A stretch of DNA of 64,000 bases from Halomonas sp. McH1-25 (GTDB taxonomy: Bacteria; Pseudomonadota; Gammaproteobacteria; Pseudomonadales; Halomonadaceae). The notes under the pieces are model-generated. The model was not told the origin of the DNA, ran no database searches, and saw nothing but the letters and a program-made list of their open reading frames with translations. Positions 25,415 to 35,168 of this stretch are shown piece by piece (within the stretch, counting starts at the first letter, position 1; each line of letters begins with the position of its first letter). The stretch is from the NCBI RefSeq assembly GCF_022348165.1, contig NZ_JAKRFI010000002.1, forward strand, positions 434,001-498,000, read 5' to 3'. The translations under genes and the position numbers were made by a program.

Positions 25415-27169
25415 TCAGAACGCTTCCCAGTCGTCGCCGTCGCTTTGCACCGGCGCTTTGGTCTTCTCGATGCGCGCCGGGGCCGGCCGTGCCGCTGACT
25501 GCGACGTCGCTGGGGAGGCGACGGTATCTCTCGCGTCATCGCCGAGCACGAAGGCGTTGATCAACTGGCTAAGGCGTTGGGCGTGTTCACGCATGGCACT
25601 GGCGGAAGACGATGTCTGCTGGACCATGGCCGCGTTCTGCTGGGTCATGGTATCCATCTCGGCAACGGCGGTGTTGACCTGGCCTATGCCGCTGCTCTGT
25701 TCGCGCGTGCCGGCGCTGATCTCGCCGATCACGTCGGTCACCCGCGCCACACTGGCGACGATTTCCTGCATGGTCTTGCCGGTACTGCGTACCAGTTCGG
25801 CACCTGAGCGGGTATGGGCGACGGAAGTATCGATCAACTCGCGGATCTCGCGCGATGCCTCGCCGGAGCGGCTGGCCAGGGTGCGCACTTCCTGGGCGAC
25901 CACGGCGAAGCCACGGCCGTGTTCGCCGGCCCGGGCTGCCTCCACCGAGGCGTTGAGCGCCAGGATGTTGGTCTGGAAGGCGATCGAGTCGATCATGGTG
26001 ATGATCTCGCCAATCTTGGCCGCCGAGGCGTCGATGTCGTTCATGGTGCGCTCGACCTGATCCATCGACGTCTGACCCTGACGCGCCACGTCGGAGGTGA
26101 CCTGAACCAGCTGATTGGCCTGCTGGGCCGATTCGGCGCTGTGGGCGACGGTAGAGGTGATTTCCTCCATCGAGGCCGAGGTTTCCTGCAGGTTGGCGGC
26201 AGCCTGGTCGGTGCGTGCCGCCAGCTCCTCGCTGCTGCGGGCGATGTCGTTCGACGCTCGTGATACCTGGAGGGTGCTGGCGCGCACTTCACGCAACGTT
26301 TCCTGCATGCGCGCCACGAAGGCATTGAACTGACTGGCCAATTCGCCCACCTCGTCGCGGCTCTCGACAACGAGACGGCGAGTCAGGTCACCCTTGCCCT
26401 GGGCGATGTCCTGCATGGCGCTGGCGGTGCGGCGGATGGGCTGGATGGTGCGCCGGGTCAGCCAGAAAGCGACGAGCGCCACAGCGATGAACAGCACGGC
26501 CCCGATCAGGATCGTGGCGGTCATGACCTTGCGCAGTTCGGCAGCCTGCGCGGCCTCGACGGCGGCCATGGCCTCGTCGATTTCGGTCATGTAAGTACCG
26601 GCACCGAGCATCCAGCCCCACGTATCGATGCCGGTGGCATAGGAATACTTGGTTTCGACCTCGCCGCTGGCCGGATGCGGCCAAGCGTACTGGTAATGAC
26701 CGCCGCCCCGCTTGGCGAGCTCGATCATGTCGCTGATCAGCAGGTTGCCGTGCTTGTCCTTCGTCTCGATGGCGTTCTTGCCGATGCTCTCCGGCTTCAC
26801 CGGCTGGACCAGGGTGGTGCCGTCGTAATCATAGACGAAGACGTAGTTGCTGCCGTCGAAGCGCAGGCTACTCAGGATCTCCTTGGCGCGCGCCTGGGCC
26901 TCGGCGTCGTTGGGGCCGGACTCGGCGACGATCGGCGCAATGGCGGATTTCGCCGTTTCGATCACGTTCTGTACGGCGGCCTTGCGCGACTCGATCAGCA
27001 TGCTGCGTTGCTCGGCCAATGCAGTGCGCGAGGCCTGGATGAGATCGTAGGCGACCACCCCGATCAGGGTAATGGTAACCAGCAGCAACGGGGCCAGCAC
27101 CAGCAACAGGACTTTGCTCTGTAGACTGAGTGAAACACCGCGGCGTGACTTGTGTGTTGTTGTTGCCAT
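25415..27169 (-). CDS. Methyl-accepting chemotaxis protein with periplasmic Cache domain
   Basis: Chemoreceptor, 584 residues from ATG 27169 (a TTG immediately before it is also possible). Order: cytoplasmic Lys/Arg-rich start, TM1 (about 17-40), a periplasmic single-Cache domain (about 45-190; [18 protein letters not shown] and [17 protein letters not shown]), TM2 (about 210-230), HAMP, then a long signalling coiled coil with the invariant hairpin tip [20 protein letters not shown]. The C-terminus DDWEAF is a WxxF-type tether for CheR/CheB. The ligand is probably a small carboxylate, as for many single-Cache receptors, but this is inferred. Monocistronic. Confidence 0.93.
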   Translation of the reverse strand: MATTTHKSRRGVSLSLQSKVLLLVLAPLLLVTITLIGVVAYDLIQASRTALAEQRSMLIESRKAAVQNVIETAKSAIAPIVAESGPNDAEAQARAKEILSSLRFDGSNYVFVYDYDGTTLVQPVKPESIGKNAIETKDKHGNLLISDMIELAKRGGGHYQYAWPHPASGEVETKYSYATGIDTWGWMLGAGTYMTEIDEAMAAVEAAQAAELRKVMTATILIGAVLFIAVALVAFWLTRRTIQPIRRTASAMQDIAQGKGDLTRRLVVESRDEVGELASQFNAFVARMQETLREVRASTLQVSRASNDIARSSEELAARTDQAAANLQETSASMEEITSTVAHSAESAQQANQLVQVTSDVARQGQTSMDQVERTMNDIDASAAKIGEIITMIDSIAFQTNILALNASVEAARAGEHGRGFAVVAQEVRTLASRSGEASREIRELIDTSVAHTRSGAELVRSTGKTMQEIVASVARVTDVIGEISAGTREQSSGIGQVNTAVAEMDTMTQQNAAMVQQTSSSASAMREHAQRLSQLINAFVLGDDARDTVASPATSQSAARPAPARIEKTKAPVQSDGDDWEAF

Positions 27170-27362
27170 CAAGCGGATCTCCTGCGTAAAGAGAAGTGAA
27201 TGCTTCCTATCGTTGTTATATCGGCGCGCTGTAGTGCGCCTGGATGCGACTTTGGTGAATAAAACTTAAGTTTCCTTCAGGCATGGGCATGATGCTCGTG
27301 GCTGATTGCGGCCAGAGGAAGGGCAGGTAAGAACGAGTCGGGCTATCGATAATCCTTTCAAT

Positions 27363-27380
27363 ATTATGTTATAACATAAT
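27363..27380. promoter_or_regulatory. 18-bp perfect AT-rich palindrome between chemoreceptor and antiporter
   Basis: ATTATGTTA/TAACATAAT is an exact 18-bp palindrome in the 529-bp gap between the divergent chemoreceptor and Na+/H+ antiporter genes. It is a candidate operator for a dimeric regulator, with the antiporter promoter probably close by. The DNA from 27170 to 27360 shows only promoter-like AT-rich sequence, including GCCGATAT on the minus strand (27218-27225), like a flagellar sigma -10 element without a matching -35. Confidence 0.45.
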
Positions 27381-27489
27381 GTTTCGATGGGGTACGTTAA
27401 CCGTAATCAAGCTGCGATGCCTCAAGCGGATCAGCCTCCAGGTCCTTTTCGCCTAGATGCTCCAATCAAGGCAGGCCGATTCTTCGACG

Positions 27490-27650
27490 TAGGCGGCATA
27501 GCAAAACACTGTTTTAGGCGTAAGCTATGCACAATCACTCCCGCTTGCTGTCCCGAGACAGCGCCAGGGGAGATACCGGTGCAACGCCGGTAGAGCAGCG
27601 GCCACTGACGTCACGAGAAAGATTGCAGAGACCCGTTCTGCCGCCGATAG
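27490..27650 (+). ncRNA. Structured 5' leader of the Na+/H+ antiporter, candidate cation riboswitch
   Basis: The leader holds several stable helices in order: GCATAGC/GCTATGC (27496-27502, 27524-27530) enclosing AAAAC/GTTTT; CTGTC-CCGA-GACAG (27548-27561); then GGGGAGA followed by TACCGG/CCGGTA (27574-27579, 27587-27592) with loop TGCAACG; and a possible long-range pair GGCGGCA (27492-27498) with TGCCGCC (27639-27645). The unpaired purine-rich tracts GGGGAGA, CACGAGAAAGA and GCAGAGACC look like conserved riboswitch core segments. Na+, Li+ and Mn2+ riboswitch classes lie upstream of antiporters or cation carriers; which class, if any, this is cannot be settled by eye. Confidence 0.55.
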
Positions 27651-27698
27651 CTACTGGTAACAAGATTCCTTCGCTACCTATCCGGCCCCGCCACCATC

Positions 27699-29318
27699 AT
27701 GGACATACTCAATCTCATCTTCCTGCTCACCCTGGCCGTTGGCGCCAGTCGCATCCTTGCCAACATCATTCCGCTTCCCTTGCCCATCCTGCAGATCCTG
27801 CTGGGCAGCCTGTTGGCCCTGCCACCGTTCGGCATGGAGGTCGAGCTGGACCCCGAGATCTTCATGATGCTGTTCATTCCGCCGCTGCTGTTCTACGACG
27901 GCTGGAAGATTCCCAAGAAGGAGTTCACCGAGCACGGCGGGCAGATTGCCGCCATGTCCCTGCTGCTGGTGCTGGTCACGGTGGTGGGGATGGGGTATTT
28001 CATCCACTGGCTCATTCCGTCGATTCCGCTGGCGGCCAGCTTCGCATTGGCCGCGATCCTGTCGCCCACCGATGCGCTGTCGGTCATCGCCATCGCCCAG
28101 GGCCGCCTGCCACGGCACATGTCGCACCAGTTGGAAGGCGAGGCGATGATGAACGATGCCACGGGCCTGGTCTCGTTCAAGATCGCCATCGCAGCGGTGA
28201 TCTCCGGCAGCTTCTCGCTGCTCTCGGTATCCGGCGAGTTTGTGGTGGTGGCGCTGGGCGGACTGCTGATCGGCGGCGGGTTGAGTTGGACGGTCGGCAA
28301 GATCAAGCAGTGGATGACCGCACGTAACCTTTATGATCCGTCGACCTATGTGGTGACCATTCTGCTGTTGCCGTTCGCGGCGTTCTTTCTCGCCGAGCAT
28401 GCCGGCATGTCGGGCATCCTGGCGGCCGTCGCCGCCGGTATGGTGCAGAGCCGCGTCGACATGCTGCCGGTGAAGACCAGCACCCGCATTCTCAGCCGCA
28501 GCATCTGGGAAATGCTCGATTTCAGCTTCAATGGCGTGGTGTTCCTGCTGCTCGGTCTGCAGTTTCCCGGCATCGTCGAGCGTGTCTGGCAGGACTCCGC
28601 CACCCAGAGCTACGCAATGAGCACACTGGTACTCTATGCCGTGGTGATCATGGCGTTGCTGCTGGCGATCCGTTTCGCCTTCATCTATGCCTACCACTGG
28701 ATCGAGACCCGCCTGCTCAAGCTGCGCGGCAAGGGCGGCGAGAGCCAGCCGCTGCTGCTGATCACGACACTGAGCTCGGTTGCCGGCGTGCGCGGCGCGA
28801 TTACCCTGGCGGGTGTCCTGTCGGTACCGCTGTTCGTCGAAGGAATGCCGTTTCCCGGCCGCGACCTGATGATCTTCCTGTCCGCTGCGGTGATCATTCT
28901 CTCGCTGATCGTCGGTGCGCTGGGTATTCCGTACTTCATGAAGTTCCTGTCGCTCAACGACCTGGAAGAGCATGAGCGTGAGCTGCTCAAGGCGCGCCAG
29001 GCCGCGACTCAGGCAGCCGTCACGTGGTTGGAGGAGTGGGCGAGCGCGCATGCCGACGACGACGCCGATATGAAGAGTTCGGTCACTGCGCAGATCATCG
29101 AATCCTACCGCCAGGAACTGCAGGCGATGGCGCTGGAGCGCGACAACCAGGCCGACCACGCCCGCAAGCGCTATGCGCTGGAGACTGACCTGCGTCTGCA
29201 AGCCATCCAGGTTCAGCGCAAGGAGCTCTACCGATTGCGCAAGCGCCGCCATATCGACGAGCAGATGTTGCAGACACTGATTCGTGAACTGGACTACGAC
29301 GAAGCGGCACTGCAGTGA
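27699..29318 (+). CDS. CPA1-family Na+/H+ antiporter
   Basis: Cation:proton antiporter of the CPA1 (NhaP/NHE) family, 539 residues. About twelve helices in residues 1-400; FIPPLLFYDGW and the ion-site motifs LSPTDALSVIAIAQ and MMNDATGLVSF (Asp pair region) are clear. A cytoplasmic C-terminal tail of roughly 120 residues is rich in charged helices (ERDNQADHARKRYALETDLR). No Shine-Dalgarno is obvious before the ATG, consistent with translation controlled by the structured leader upstream. It likely exports Na+ (or K+) for pH and salt homeostasis. A strong terminator follows. Confidence 0.92.
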   Translation: MDILNLIFLLTLAVGASRILANIIPLPLPILQILLGSLLALPPFGMEVELDPEIFMMLFIPPLLFYDGWKIPKKEFTEHGGQIAAMSLLLVLVTVVGMGYFIHWLIPSIPLAASFALAAILSPTDALSVIAIAQGRLPRHMSHQLEGEAMMNDATGLVSFKIAIAAVISGSFSLLSVSGEFVVVALGGLLIGGGLSWTVGKIKQWMTARNLYDPSTYVVTILLLPFAAFFLAEHAGMSGILAAVAAGMVQSRVDMLPVKTSTRILSRSIWEMLDFSFNGVVFLLLGLQFPGIVERVWQDSATQSYAMSTLVLYAVVIMALLLAIRFAFIYAYHWIETRLLKLRGKGGESQPLLLITTLSSVAGVRGAITLAGVLSVPLFVEGMPFPGRDLMIFLSAAVIILSLIVGALGIPYFMKFLSLNDLEEHERELLKARQAATQAAVTWLEEWASAHADDDADMKSSVTAQIIESYRQELQAMALERDNQADHARKRYALETDLRLQAIQVQRKELYRLRKRRHIDEQMLQTLIRELDYDEAALQ

Positions 29319-29341
29319 TCATCTGATTACCGCGTTACAGG

Positions 29342-29366
29342 GCCACGCCGAAAGGCGTGGCTTTTT
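29342..29366 (+). terminator. Rho-independent terminator of the Na+/H+ antiporter gene
   Basis: GCCACGCC (29342-29349), tetraloop GAAA, GGCGTGGC (29354-29361), then TTTTT. A textbook intrinsic terminator 23 nt after the antiporter stop codon. Confidence 0.92.
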
Positions 29367-29453
29367 GCTGTTACGACGCAAACCATTAGCGTGATGCCAG
29401 ATGCGCTATTCTTGAGCGTCCTGTCACCGACCCAAGGAGGCGCAGCCCGATCC

Positions 29454-30233
29454 ATGGCCGATCTACTCTGGTACCAGTACGCCCTCATCGGGCTGATCTT
29501 TGCCTGGAGCGGGTTCGTTCGCACCAGTCTGGGATTCGGCGGGGCGGTACTGGCGCTGCCGTTCCTGTTGCTGGTGTCGAATGAGCCGCTGGTTTTCCTG
29601 CCGATCATTGCCGTTCATCTGCTGATCTTCTCCAGTTGGATTGCCTGGCGCGGGCATCGGCAGGCCCAGGCTGCCGACAGCGAAGTGCCAGGGCAGGGCA
29701 ACATCGACTGGCGTTATCTGGGCAAGGCGCTGAAGATCATGATCATCCCCAAGCTGGTCGGTGTGGTGGGGCTGCTCAGTCTGCCATCCGAGCTGATGAC
29801 CAAGATCATCTTCGGGATCGTCATCGTCTATGCCCTGGGCTATGCACTGAACAAGCCCTTCAGGAGCAAGAATCAGTATGTGGACTATGTCCTGCTGATT
29901 CTGGGCGGTTACGTCAGCGGCACGTCACTGATCGGCGCGCCGCTGATCGTGGCGGTGTTCGCCAACCACGTTGCCAAGCATCAACTGCGCGACACATTGT
30001 TCGTGCTGTGGTTCATCCTGGTGGTGATCAAGATGGTGTCGTTCGTCATCGCCGGGGTCGATCTGCAGCTGATCCATCATCTCTGGCTGTTGCCGTGCGC
30101 TTTCGTTGGCCACCTGCTGGGCGAGCGCGTGCATCGCTACATCGTCGCTGCCGATTCGCAGGTGTTCTTCCGCGTGCTGGGCGTGGTGCTGATTGTGGTC
30201 AGCCTGGTCGGACTGTTCCACTCGCCAGCCTGA
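29454..30233 (+). CDS. TSUP-family membrane protein
   Basis: Second TSUP (TauE/SafE-like) carrier in the window, 259 residues from MADLLWYQYALIGL with about eight helices. The N-terminal motif GFVRTSLGFGGAVLALPFLL and the second-half LLILGGYVSGTSLIGAPLIV correspond to the two TSUP repeats. AGGAGG occurs 13 nt before this ATG, rather far; ATG 29391 is the alternative and would add 21 non-hydrophobic residues. Monocistronic between a terminator and the P450 gene. Substrate unknown. Confidence 0.83.
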   Translation: MADLLWYQYALIGLIFAWSGFVRTSLGFGGAVLALPFLLLVSNEPLVFLPIIAVHLLIFSSWIAWRGHRQAQAADSEVPGQGNIDWRYLGKALKIMIIPKLVGVVGLLSLPSELMTKIIFGIVIVYALGYALNKPFRSKNQYVDYVLLILGGYVSGTSLIGAPLIVAVFANHVAKHQLRDTLFVLWFILVVIKMVSFVIAGVDLQLIHHLWLLPCAFVGHLLGERVHRYIVAADSQVFFRVLGVVLIVVSLVGLFHSPA

Positions 30234-30358
30234 GGCAGGCATTAGGCAGGTGCTTCCCCCTAACGCATTACACTTACACTGAAAGCATCTTCGGCTGACC
30301 AGCAAGGATTGGCTGGGACAGGGGTTGGAACTGCTGCGATGACAAGGAGAGGAGCGAC

Positions 30359-31711
30359 ATGGCTAGAACACCACCCGATGGTACGCTGCCCAAAGCCACC
30401 GTCCAGGAGACGATCTCGATATTCAGCGCTGTACTGATACCGACCTTGGCCAAGGGAGCAATCATTCGCCGCCCCAAGGTGGTGGGAATGTCGGAGCGCC
30501 TGGGGCTGGACCGGCGCGCCGTGCGTCGGTTACAGAAACTCAGCGAGACGTATGGCGACGGACCGCTGCTGTTGCGTACGCCCTACAAGACCATGGCTCT
30601 CGTGCTGAACCCCGACCATGTTCATCGTGTACTGGAGGAAACACCTGAGCCGTTTGCCACCGACGAACGTACCAAGCGCAGCGCGTTGGCACATTTCGAG
30701 CCCGAGGTGGCGTTGATTTCCCGGGGCGGTGAGCGTGCCGAGCGCCGCCGCTTCAATGAAGCGGTGCTGGATATGGGCCATGCGGTACATTGCATGGCCG
30801 ATCGTTTCCTGCCGGTGGTCGATCAGGAGGCTCAGGCATTGCTCAAGAACGTTCAAGAGCGTGGCGGCATGCTGGACTGGGACCGGTTCATCGAAACCTG
30901 GTTTCGTATCGTGCGCCGGGTCGTATTGGGTGACTCGGCACGTGACGATCATGAACTGACGACTCTCTTGGGCGATCTGCGCGCCGATGCCAACTGGGGG
31001 TTTGCACGACCGAAGCGCAAGCAGTTGAAAGAGCGCTTTTTCGAGAGATTGCACAGTCATCTCGGCCGTGCCGAGCCTGGAAGCCTGGCCGCGCTGATGG
31101 CCAATACACGATCCAACGAAAAGACCGCACCGGCGAATCAGGTACCGCAATGGCTGTTCGCCTTCGATCCGGCCGGCATGGCGACCTTTCGCGCCCTGGG
31201 ACTTCTTGCCGCTCATCGAGACCACATCGAGCGAGCGCGCGCCGAGATCGCTAGTGACAAGGCGACGCTACACCCCGAACTGAACTTTCTGCGTGCCTGC
31301 GTCCTCGAATCGCTGCGACTATGGCCAACCTCGCCCATGATCCTGCGCGAGAGCACCGAGCCGACCCATTGGGCGGCCGGCGCCATGCCGGCCGGCACGT
31401 CCATTCTGGTCTTCGCGCCGTATTTTCATCGCGATGATCGCCACCTTGACTATGCGGATCGGTTCAGCCCCGAACTGTGGCTCGAGCCTCGCGATGCCAA
31501 GGACTGGCCACTCGTTCCGTTCAGTGGCGGTTCCGGCATCTGCCCAGGACGCCATCTGGTGATGCTGCTGACCAGTACCTTGCTGGCCAGGCTGATCGAA
31601 CATCGTGACGTGCGCCTCGAGCCGCCCCATCGCCTGGATGCCAGCCAGCCGATGCCGGCCTTGCTCGACAATTACACCTTGCGTTTCAGGCTCGGCGAGG
31701 CGCGGGACTGA
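30359..31711 (+). CDS. Cytochrome P450, atypical I-helix
   Basis: Heme-thiolate protein of the P450 superfamily, 450 residues. The heme loop FSGGSGICPGRH places the Cys ligand at residue 395, and ESLR (317-320) is the K-helix ExxR. In the I helix the oxygen-activation motif, normally (A/G)Gx(D/E)T, reads AGMAT (272-276): the acidic residue is Ala. No membrane anchor or signal peptide is obvious, so it is probably soluble. No ferredoxin or reductase gene is adjacent. Either it uses a non-standard proton relay or it depends on peroxide or a distant redox partner. Natural substrate unknown. Confidence 0.9.
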   Translation: MARTPPDGTLPKATVQETISIFSAVLIPTLAKGAIIRRPKVVGMSERLGLDRRAVRRLQKLSETYGDGPLLLRTPYKTMALVLNPDHVHRVLEETPEPFATDERTKRSALAHFEPEVALISRGGERAERRRFNEAVLDMGHAVHCMADRFLPVVDQEAQALLKNVQERGGMLDWDRFIETWFRIVRRVVLGDSARDDHELTTLLGDLRADANWGFARPKRKQLKERFFERLHSHLGRAEPGSLAALMANTRSNEKTAPANQVPQWLFAFDPAGMATFRALGLLAAHRDHIERARAEIASDKATLHPELNFLRACVLESLRLWPTSPMILRESTEPTHWAAGAMPAGTSILVFAPYFHRDDRHLDYADRFSPELWLEPRDAKDWPLVPFSGGSGICPGRHLVMLLTSTLLARLIEHRDVRLEPPHRLDASQPMPALLDNYTLRFRLGEARD

Positions 31712-31844
31712 CGCCATGCATTTCGCAAGCTACGCTGCTAGCGTGGTTACATAGATGAACGGCAGCCACCGAAATGACGTATCGGCCTCTGTCCGATAGG
31801 CGCTGCTGGCCGTCAGCTGAAGCCAGTACCGAGCAGGGAAGAGC

Positions 31845-33428
31845 ATGGACGATTCGAAGGCCCACACGGCGCAGGTCGCACCCGCCGATCCACTGACCCC
31901 CGCCGAACGTTACGCGGAACTGTTCGTCGATGTGCAGTGCAGCCGGGTGTTCGAGGACAGCAAGACCTTCGTCGATTGCATTCCGCGCAAGGCGCCCGAG
32001 GCAATTCTGGCGGCGTACCGAGCTTGCAAGACGGACCCACAGTTCGATCTGACGACGTTCGTCATGGATCATTTCACGCCGGAATGCGAGCCGGTCAGCA
32101 ACTACGTCTCGCCGCCCGAGCAGTCACTGGTCACGCATATCGATGGATTATGGGATGTGCTCATACGCTATCCCCAACAGCATCCCGAATACTCCTCGCT
32201 GTTGCCGCTGCCCTATGCCTATGTCGTGCCCGGCGGGCGCTTCCGAGAGCTTTACTACTGGGACTCGTATTTCACCATGCTCGGCCTTGCCGAGAGCGGC
32301 CGGCCACATCTCATGCGCACCATGGCCGGTAACTTTGCGTACCTGATCGACACCTACGGGCACGTTCCCAATGGCAATCGCACCTATTACCTCGGGCGCT
32401 CGCAACCGCCGCTATTCGCCATGATGGTCGACCTGTTCGCACGCTATGGCGTGATCAGGCGTGCGCACGACTACCTGCCACAGCTGCACAAGGAATATGC
32501 CTACTGGATGGCGGGCGCAGAAACGCTGCCGCGCGGCGAGGCACACCGTAGCTGCGTGCGCCTGAGCGACGGCACGCTGCTCAATCGCTATTGGGACGAG
32601 CGAGATACCCCGCGCGAGGAAGCCTACCTGGAGGATGTGCTGACGGCACGGCAGTCGACGCGCCCGGCGAGCGAGGTCTATCGCGACTTGCGTGCCGGCG
32701 CCGCCTCGGGTTGGGATTTCAGTTCGCGTTGGCTCGACGATACACGGCAGATGTCGAGCATTCGAACCACGGCCCTGCTGCCGGTCGACCTCAACTGCTT
32801 CCTGTACAAACTGGAAGCCCAGATCGCCCGACTCAGTGCATTGAATGGCGAGATCGAGGCCGCCAAGGCGTTCCGGCGCAAGGCGAGCGAGCGGGCCCAG
32901 GCCATCAGGCGGCTGTTCTGGAATGAGCGGGAGGGCGCCTTCTTCGATGTCGACTGGCGGCAGGAGCGGCGCTGCACGATGCTGACGGCGGCAACCGTCA
33001 CGCCTCTCTATGTCGGCCTGGCCGACCGGGACCAGGCACGGCGTGTCGCCAAGGTGATCCGGCAACGGCTGCTCTGCGCGGGGGGGATCGCGACCACTGA
33101 GATCGATACCGACCAGCAATGGGACCATCCTAACGGCTGGGCGCCGCTGCAGTGGTTGGCGATTCGCGGACTCAATCACTACGATGAAGCCTCGTTGGCC
33201 CAGGCGATTTCGGATCGCTGGCTGGCGATGGTCGGCCGACTCTACGAGCGCAAGAACAAGCTCATCGAGAAGTACGACCTTACTCCGATGGCGGCGGGGG
33301 CCGCTGGCGGCGGTGGGGGAGAGTATCCGCTGCAGGATGGCTTCGGCTGGACCAACGGAGTGACACGCAAGCTGCTTCGCGACAATCCTCAGCATTCGCT
33401 GCATCAGAGCCGCTCTGCAAAGCCCTGA
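31845..33428 (+). CDS. treF: Trehalase (glycoside hydrolase family 37), cytoplasmic TreF-like
   Basis: Hydrolyses trehalose to two glucose molecules. 527 residues. GH37 signature 1, PGGRFRELYYWDSYFTMLGL, lies at residues 129-148 and signature 2, QWDHPNGWAPLQWL, around residue 425; a Gly-rich stretch GAAGGGGGEYPLQDGFGWTN completes the family C-terminal motif. No signal peptide is present, as in cytoplasmic TreF. The next gene is zwf, so glucose from trehalose could feed the oxidative hexose-phosphate route. Trehalose turnover fits osmotic adaptation. Confidence 0.93.
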   Translation: MDDSKAHTAQVAPADPLTPAERYAELFVDVQCSRVFEDSKTFVDCIPRKAPEAILAAYRACKTDPQFDLTTFVMDHFTPECEPVSNYVSPPEQSLVTHIDGLWDVLIRYPQQHPEYSSLLPLPYAYVVPGGRFRELYYWDSYFTMLGLAESGRPHLMRTMAGNFAYLIDTYGHVPNGNRTYYLGRSQPPLFAMMVDLFARYGVIRRAHDYLPQLHKEYAYWMAGAETLPRGEAHRSCVRLSDGTLLNRYWDERDTPREEAYLEDVLTARQSTRPASEVYRDLRAGAASGWDFSSRWLDDTRQMSSIRTTALLPVDLNCFLYKLEAQIARLSALNGEIEAAKAFRRKASERAQAIRRLFWNEREGAFFDVDWRQERRCTMLTAATVTPLYVGLADRDQARRVAKVIRQRLLCAGGIATTEIDTDQQWDHPNGWAPLQWLAIRGLNHYDEASLAQAISDRWLAMVGRLYERKNKLIEKYDLTPMAAGAAGGGGGEYPLQDGFGWTNGVTRKLLRDNPQHSLHQSRSAKP

Positions 33429-33503
33429 GCGCGCTCGACCGCAAGGAGCGTCGCCTCGTGCACGGCGGTTGCGACATTCATGCCTTCAGCAAGGAAAGCA
33501 TTC

Positions 33504-35036
33504 ATGGCTCATTCCCAGCCTCTACAGGCCCCAATGGCACCTCCCGCCACGTTGTTCCTGTTCGGTGCCAGTGGCGATCTGGTCAAGCGCCTGCTCATTC
33601 CTTCCCTCTATTCGCTGTCACGCGCCGGCCTGCTCGATCCTGCGCTGCGCATCGTGGGCATCGATGTCGTCCCCGGTGACGATGCCAGCTTTCGCCGGCA
33701 CCTATCCGACTTTCTCGCCAGTCAGGCGGACGACGGGGAAGCGGGCGGGGTCGAGCTCGGCCAGTGGCCCGAATTCGCCCAGCGCCTGAGTTATATCGAG
33801 GGCGATTTCACCCAAGCCGCTACCTACCGCAGGATCGATGAGGTCATCCAGACGAGCGAGACCGCCAATGCGCTGTTCTATCTGGCCACCGCGCCGCGCT
33901 TTTTCGCCGAGATTGCCGAGCGACTCGGGGCCGCCGGGCTACTCGACGAAAAGGAAACCCAGTATCGGCGGGTCGTGATCGAAAAGCCGTTCGGCCATGA
34001 CCTGGCCTCGGCGCAGGCGCTCAATGCGCGGCTGCTGTCCGTCATGGAAGAGAGTCAGCTCTACCGCATCGATCACTTCCTGGGCAAGGAAACGGTCCAG
34101 AACATCCTGATTGCCCGGTTCGCCAACGTGCTGTTCGAGCCGCTCTGGAACAATCATTACATCGATCATGTGCAGATCACTGCCGCCGAAACCGTCGGTG
34201 TCGAGAAGCGTGGCAGCTTCTACGACAAGAACGGCGCGCTGCGGGACATGGTGCCCAACCATCTGTTCCAGTTGCTGGCGATGGTGGCGATCGAGCCGCC
34301 CGCTGCCTTTACCGCCGACGCCCTGCGCAGCGAGAAATCCAAGCTGCTGGGCGCCATTCGGCCCTGGTCGAAGGAAGAGGCGCGGTACAACTCGGTACGC
34401 GGCCAGTATCAGGCAGGTCATTTCCAGGGACAGCCAGCCCCGGGCTATCGTGAGGAACCCGATGTCGATGCGGACAGCACCACCGAGACCTATACCGCCT
34501 TGAAGCTGATGATCGACAACTGGCGTTGGGAAGGCGTGCCCTTTTACCTGCGTACCGGCAAGCGCATGTCGGCCCGGGACACGGAAATCGCCATCTGTTT
34601 CAAGCCGGCACCCTGTGCGCCGTTCCGCTGCAGCGAGGCGCAGCGCCCCCAGTCCAATTACCTGGTCATCCAGATTCAGCCGGACGAAGGCATCTGGCTG
34701 GACTTCGAGGCCAAGCGGCCAGGCCCGTTGATGGCCATGGAAACCATCCAGTTGGGGTTCGCCTACGAGGATTTCTTCGAGCTACCGTCCTCGACGGGTT
34801 ACGAAACCCTGATTTACGACTGCCTGACGGGGGACCAGTTGCTCTTCCAGCGTGCCGACACCATCGAGAATGGCTGGCGAGCCGTGCAGCCGTTTCTGGA
34901 CGCCTGGCAGGACGATCCTCGCGTCGATGGCTACGAGGCCGGCCAGGACGGTCCCGCCAGCGCTGAAACGTTCATCGCTCGAGACGGCCGTCAGTGGCAC
35001 CGGGTTGGTGGAAAGCAGGGGCAGGGCCCGCTCTGA
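33504..35036 (+). CDS. zwf: Glucose-6-phosphate 1-dehydrogenase
   Basis: Oxidises glucose 6-phosphate to 6-phosphogluconolactone with NAD(P)+, entry to the pentose phosphate and Entner-Doudoroff routes. 510 residues from MAHSQPLQAPMAPPATL; AAGGAAAG lies before this ATG. The N-terminal nucleotide-binding motif is FGASGDLVKRLLIPSL, the catalytic region is YRIDHFLGKETVQN (around residue 185), and EKPFGHDL is conserved. It follows trehalase by 75 nt on the same strand. Confidence 0.96.
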   Translation: MAHSQPLQAPMAPPATLFLFGASGDLVKRLLIPSLYSLSRAGLLDPALRIVGIDVVPGDDASFRRHLSDFLASQADDGEAGGVELGQWPEFAQRLSYIEGDFTQAATYRRIDEVIQTSETANALFYLATAPRFFAEIAERLGAAGLLDEKETQYRRVVIEKPFGHDLASAQALNARLLSVMEESQLYRIDHFLGKETVQNILIARFANVLFEPLWNNHYIDHVQITAAETVGVEKRGSFYDKNGALRDMVPNHLFQLLAMVAIEPPAAFTADALRSEKSKLLGAIRPWSKEEARYNSVRGQYQAGHFQGQPAPGYREEPDVDADSTTETYTALKLMIDNWRWEGVPFYLRTGKRMSARDTEIAICFKPAPCAPFRCSEAQRPQSNYLVIQIQPDEGIWLDFEAKRPGPLMAMETIQLGFAYEDFFELPSSTGYETLIYDCLTGDQLLFQRADTIENGWRAVQPFLDAWQDDPRVDGYEAGQDGPASAETFIARDGRQWHRVGGKQGQGPL

Positions 35037-35168
35037 CCCGGACAGGCACGCCAAGCCGTTGATTGGCATGACCACGTACTGATCATCAACAGTTCCAACG
35101 ATAACGCGGGGTGTATTTCGAGGGGCTCGTGACAGAGGGCATGGGCACCTTTGCTCCAGCCGATAGCG

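Noticed and set aside
27678-29252. 524-codon minus-strand frame opposite the Na+/H+ antiporter
   Set aside because: Gln/His-rich antisense translation typical of membrane-protein genes read backwards; no start context or family.
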